The position numbers were made by a program, and so were the translations under genes. The notes beneath the pieces are model-generated. The model saw only the letters and a list, made by a program, of their open reading frames with translations. It ran no database searches and was not told the DNA's origin. This document shows, piece after piece, positions 5,214-7,601 of a DNA stretch of 7,601 nucleotides (within the stretch, counting starts at the first letter, position 1; each line of letters begins with the position of its first letter). The DNA lies in contig CALBMC010000080.1 in NCBI GenBank assembly GCA_937895685.1, positions 1 to 7,601 of the forward strand. The letters run 5' to 3'. The DNA comes from an uncultured bacterium. Lineage in GTDB: Bacteria; Patescibacteriota; Minisyncoccia; Phycocordibacterales; UBA9973.

Positions 5214-5912
5214 ATGCTAACAATTCCTGGAATCTTAGAAAAAACAAAACTTGCCATCCAAACAAAAGTGGCGAAGCTCTATGAAATGGGGGTGCAAGAA
5301 GTTCAGCTTGATATATGTGACGGAATTTATACGAAAAAGCCAACTTGGCCTTATTCAGGAGAAAATGGAGAAGAAGACATTATTCAAATAGTAGAAGGGG
5401 AAGACGGACTTCCTTATTGGCAAGATATAAGTTATGAAATTGATCTTATGGTTCGTGATGCGAGCAAGAACTTTGCGCTTTTCACTTCTCTCGGTGCCGG
5501 AAGAATTACGTTCCATTTAGACTCAGAACTTGGAGAAGAAGAGTCTGATTTTGCAGACTTCATTTCAGGAATAGATAGAGATACTAAAGAGAATATAAAA
5601 ATTGGACTAGCAATTCTTCCAAACACAGAAATAACCAGATTGGAAAGATTTATGTCGAACATTGATTATGTTCAGTGTATGGGAATTGATGAGGTTGGCT
5701 CACAAGGTATCCCTTTTGACACAAAAACAATTGATAAGGTTAGGGAATTAAGACAAAAATATCCAGACTTAGAAATACAAGTTGATGGTGGGATAAATAC
5801 AGAAAATGCAAAACTACTCAAAGAAGCCGGTGCTGATAGAATAATTGTTGGTAGTGCAATCTGGAAATCTCAAAATATAATTGAAACAATTCGAAACTTT
5901 GAGAATATCTAA
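5214..5912 (+). CDS. rpe: Ribulose-phosphate 3-epimerase-like protein with altered metal site
   Basis: RPE converts ribulose-5-phosphate to xylulose-5-phosphate in a TIM barrel using a divalent metal held by two His and two Asp. The 232 aa fit the family. Recognisable segments are PGILE (5-9, as in PSILS), VQLDICDG (30-37), EIDLMV (75-80), GLAILPNTEI (131-140) and VDGGI (190-194). The usual HxDxMDG reads QLDICDG here, so the first ligand His is Q31, and the usual DVHLMV His is D77. D33, D36 and D191 remain. The phosphate loop PGFGGQ is replaced by EVGSQG (160-165), and there is a long insertion around 44-70. It is adjacent to rpiB without a gap, so the pathway is clear, but catalysis must differ or be lost. 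Another aldolase-type epimerase on a related sugar phosphate is possible. Confidence 0.8.
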   Translation: MLTIPGILEKTKLAIQTKVAKLYEMGVQEVQLDICDGIYTKKPTWPYSGENGEEDIIQIVEGEDGLPYWQDISYEIDLMVRDASKNFALFTSLGAGRITFHLDSELGEEESDFADFISGIDRDTKENIKIGLAILPNTEITRLERFMSNIDYVQCMGIDEVGSQGIPFDTKTIDKVRELRQKYPDLEIQVDGGINTENAKLLKEAGADRIIVGSAIWKSQNIIETIRNFENI

Positions 5913-5913
5913 A

Positions 5914-5941
5914 TTGTTTTTGTCTTCTAAAGAGTTATAAT
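5914..5941 (+). promoter_or_regulatory. Promoter of the transketolase gene, leaderless spacing
   Basis: TATAAT (5936-5941) is 16 nt downstream of TTGTTT (5914-5919, three of six matches to TTGACA). Transcription would start near 5948, one base before the ATG at 5949. The string GTTATAATTAAT (5934-5945) is identical to 3129-3140 before gap, suggesting matched expression. There is no terminator hairpin in the 36-nt gap after rpe, so readthrough is also possible. Confidence 0.6.
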
Positions 5942-5948
5942 TAATGGA

Positions 5949-6818
5949 ATGGAGTATTTGAGTGAAAAAAAGATTTCTCTAATTGAAGAGAAAGCAAATA
6001 ACATACGCACTTCTATTATTGAAATGCTTCTTGAAGCAGGAAGTGGACACACAGCAGGACCTCTTGGGATGAGCGATATTTTTGCAACACTTTTTTTCCA
6101 TTCACTAAAACATGATCCGAAAAATCCAAACTGGGAAGAACGCGACCGACTAATACTTTCAAACGGACACATCTGTCCTGTTTATTACGCAACAATGGCT
6201 CACGCAGGATATATGCCGGTTGAAGAACTGAAGACTCTACGTAAATTCGGCTCTCGTCTACAAGGTCATCCGCATCGTGAATTTATGCCTTGGCTTGAAA
6301 CATCTTCTGGTCCTCTTGGATCAGGATTATCTCAAGCAGTTGGAATGGCTCTGGCTGATAGAATAGATAACGGCGTCCAGAGTGAAAAAACTATTTATTG
6401 TCTTCTTGGAGATGGGGAATTAAACGAGGGCAACAACTGGGAAGCTATAATGCTTGCAGGAAAAGAAAAATTAAATAACCTTCTCGCAATCGTTGACCGA
6501 AATAATATTCAAATAGACGGATACACTGAAGACATCATGCCTCTCGATTCTTTAAAGGCAAAATGGGAAGCGTTTAATTGGAGTGTTATTGAAATAGACG
6601 GACACAATATTGAAGAGATAGTGAATGCAATAAATAAGGCAAAAGCAATATTTGAAAAGCCAACAGTTATCATCGCTCACACAATCCCAGGAAAAGGAGT
6701 GAAAGAATTCGAGCGAGATTACAAGTGGCACGGAATACCACCAAACAAAGAACAAGCTGATATGGCGTTAAAAGAACTACGAACTTTGGGAGGGAAGATT
6801 AAAAGTGAACATCAATAA
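5949..6818 (+). CDS. tktA: Transketolase, N-terminal (TPP diphosphate-binding) subunit
   Basis: This is the N-terminal half of a split transketolase, which transfers two-carbon units between xylulose-5-phosphate and aldose phosphates using thiamine diphosphate. The 289 aa match stand-alone N-terminal subunits. Visible motifs are GSGHTAGPLG (31-40), LSNGH (70-74), GHPH (106-109), GPLGSGLSQAVG (121-132) and the TPP/Mg motif GDGELNEGNNWEA (154-166) ending at N186 in DRNN. HTIPGKGV (244-251) and the terminal W-HG-PP segment (260-265) close the domain. The C-terminal pyrimidine-binding partner is needed for activity and is not the next gene. Instead the stop TAA (6816-6818) overlaps an MFS start by one base. 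An earlier ATG at 5944 is followed in frame by a stop after five codons, so 5949 is the start. Confidence 0.95.
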   Translation: MEYLSEKKISLIEEKANNIRTSIIEMLLEAGSGHTAGPLGMSDIFATLFFHSLKHDPKNPNWEERDRLILSNGHICPVYYATMAHAGYMPVEELKTLRKFGSRLQGHPHREFMPWLETSSGPLGSGLSQAVGMALADRIDNGVQSEKTIYCLLGDGELNEGNNWEAIMLAGKEKLNNLLAIVDRNNIQIDGYTEDIMPLDSLKAKWEAFNWSVIEIDGHNIEEIVNAINKAKAIFEKPTVIIAHTIPGKGVKEFERDYKWHGIPPNKEQADMALKELRTLGGKIKSEHQ

Positions 6819-7486
6819 TGAATAAGAAAAATACATTTCTTTGGGTTTTGTATGATTTCGCGAATTCGATCGTCATGATCGTTTTCTTTTTATATTTCTC
6901 TCAATGGCTAGTTGTGGACCATGGGGTAAGTGATCTTTGGTACAATTTATTTTTTGTATTTTCAACTGTTCTTCTTGTTGTTTGTGCACCGCCACTAGCG
7001 GCTACCTCAGACCTTAAAGGAATAAGACTTCCTTATTTGAAAATAAACACTATAGTTGTTTGGATTTTATACCTCTCACTTGCCTTAGTCACCTTATTTA
7101 CGCCCGAAAAAGTATTACTAGCAGCAACTCTGTTTATATTAGGGAATTTTACTTATCAATTATCTTTTGTTTTTTATCATCCAATCCTCACCCAATTGTC
7201 AGATGAAAAAAAGAGGGGATTTATATCAGGTCTTGGACAAGGGGCAAACTGGTTCGGGCAAATAGTGGGACTTCTAATCGTTCTGCCTCTTATAAACGGG
7301 AGTATCTACCTCTTTGGTGAACCGGGCAGAGCTCAAGCCTTTTTACCTGTAACTATTATTTTTATTCTTCTTTCAATTCCTATGATTTTCTTTTTTAAAG
7401 AAAATCATAATAAAGTAGAATCATCTTCATTTAATTTAAGATATGAATTTAGGAACTATTTTAAAAGAATAAAAGAAAGTGTTTAA
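6818..7486 (+). CDS. UMF1/Atg22-like MFS transporter, only the N-terminal six-helix half
   Basis: This 222-aa protein has six predicted TM segments, near 18-34, 42-60, 75-95, 98-120, 142-162 and 174-193. LWVLYDFANS (8-17) is the hallmark start of the UMF1/Atg22 branch of the major facilitator superfamily. YHPILTQLSDEKKRG (120-134) and ISGLGQGANWFG (136-147) match its second signature. Family members normally have about 12 TM helices and 400 or more residues, so half is missing. The stop lies 115 nt from a contig end. In the +1 frame, 7473-7562 is open and ends FADIKYLRIFVE, which looks like the start of helix 7. A frameshift or low-quality sequence near 7473-7486 is therefore a likely cause. 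The substrate is unknown. The one-base overlap with the transketolase gene implies coupling. Confidence 0.8.
   Translation: MNKKNTFLWVLYDFANSIVMIVFFLYFSQWLVVDHGVSDLWYNLFFVFSTVLLVVCAPPLAATSDLKGIRLPYLKINTIVVWILYLSLALVTLFTPEKVLLAATLFILGNFTYQLSFVFYHPILTQLSDEKKRGFISGLGQGANWFGQIVGLLIVLPLINGSIYLFGEPGRAQAFLPVTIIFILLSIPMIFFFKENHNKVESSSFNLRYEFRNYFKRIKESV
7381..7409. repeat. Perfect inverted repeat, 13-bp arms, inside the MFS gene
   Basis: Bases 7381-7393 (TATGATTTTCTTT) and 7397-7409 are exact reverse complements with a TTT spacer. They encode the end of TM6 and the start of the following loop (residues PMIFFFKENHNK). No T-tract follows on either strand, so it is not a terminator. The hairpin lies about 75 nt before the early stop codon of the gene. 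Confidence 0.75.
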
Positions 7487-7584
7487 TACTAAATATATAA
7501 ATATTTTAAAAAATTATCTTCAAAAGTTTGCAGATATAAAATATCTTCGTATATTCGTAGAGTAATAATTAATAATAACAATTT
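7487..7584. other. AT-rich contig-end tail, possibly the displaced rest of the MFS gene
   Basis: These 98 bases are extremely AT-rich and contain no start codon with a usable frame, no terminator and no promoter I can support. The +1 frame relative to the MFS gene is open through here to a TAA at 7563-7565 and reads as a basic loop leading to KYLRIFVE. If the gene is frameshifted, this is its continuation. The stretch next to the adapter may rest on few reads, so base errors are possible. Confidence 0.4.
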
Positions 7585-7601
7585 AGATCGGAAGAGCACA
7601 C
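7585..7601 (+). other. Illumina TruSeq adapter remnant at the contig end
   Basis: The final 17 bases, AGATCGGAAGAGCACAC, are exactly the beginning of the Illumina TruSeq read-1 adapter. This is untrimmed adapter readthrough assembled into the contig, not genomic sequence. It marks the true end of biological sequence at or near 7584. Confidence 0.97.

Noticed and set aside
5944..5961. Earlier ATG as transketolase start
   Set aside because: It is out of frame and meets TGA after five codons.
230..7486. Alternative genetic code with TGA as glycine, because no gene here ends in TGA
   Set aside because: No gene contains in-frame TGA, all conserved glycines use GGN codons and eleven stops are too few to infer recoding.
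1..7601. CRISPR array, insertion sequence, prophage or attachment site
   Set aside because: I saw no regularly spaced direct repeats, transposase, integrase or terminal inverted repeats.

Overview
The window is an AT-rich, gene-dense contig end that most resembles a Candidate Phyla Radiation (Patescibacteria, Parcubacteria-like) genome. The reasons are a small-genome style of packing (1-nt overlaps or gaps of 0 to 24 nt), a split transketolase, an atypical RPE, and no visible Shine-Dalgarno sequence before any gene. Several starts sit a few bases downstream of a perfect TATAAT. The affiliation is an inference from gene content and style, not from a marker gene. All eleven confidently called genes are on the + strand. 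Ten end in TAA, one in TAG, and none depends on TGA recoding.

Layout. Positions 1-229 hold the edge of a probable divergent minus-strand gene (1-53) and a striking T-shaped three-way-junction foldback (101-179), followed by a promoter close to the gatB start. Positions 230-3113 hold gatB (Asp/Glu-tRNA amidotransferase subunit B) and three envelope-type genes: a MauE/DoxX-like 4-5 TM protein lacking the usual CxC, a membrane-anchored His-rich protein, and a 3-TM protein. An intrinsic terminator overlaps that last stop codon. Positions 3145-5912 hold a tight cluster, gap, two small unknown genes, rpiB and an atypical rpe, started by an extended -10 promoter just after the terminator. Positions 5949-7486 hold the N-terminal half of a split transketolase under its own near-leaderless promoter, coupled to a UMF1/Atg22-like MFS gene that stops after six predicted TM helices. 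The last 17 bases (7585-7601) match the start of the Illumina TruSeq adapter and are not genomic.

Function. GAPDH, RpiB, RPE and transketolase form a coherent set. Pentose phosphates are interconverted by RpiB and RPE, rearranged by transketolase to give glyceraldehyde-3-phosphate and sugar phosphates, and the triose is oxidised by GAPDH. This fits the non-oxidative pentose-phosphate bypass described for many CPR bacteria. The transketolase C-terminal half is not in the window.

Most interesting items: the three-way-junction element upstream of gatB; a 12-base promoter string shared by gap and the transketolase gene at leaderless spacing; loss of two metal-ligand histidines in the RPE-like protein; the MauE-like/His-rich membrane gene pair; and long perfect palindromes inside two coding regions. 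I did not find a defence system, mobile element, CRISPR array or other clear new system.
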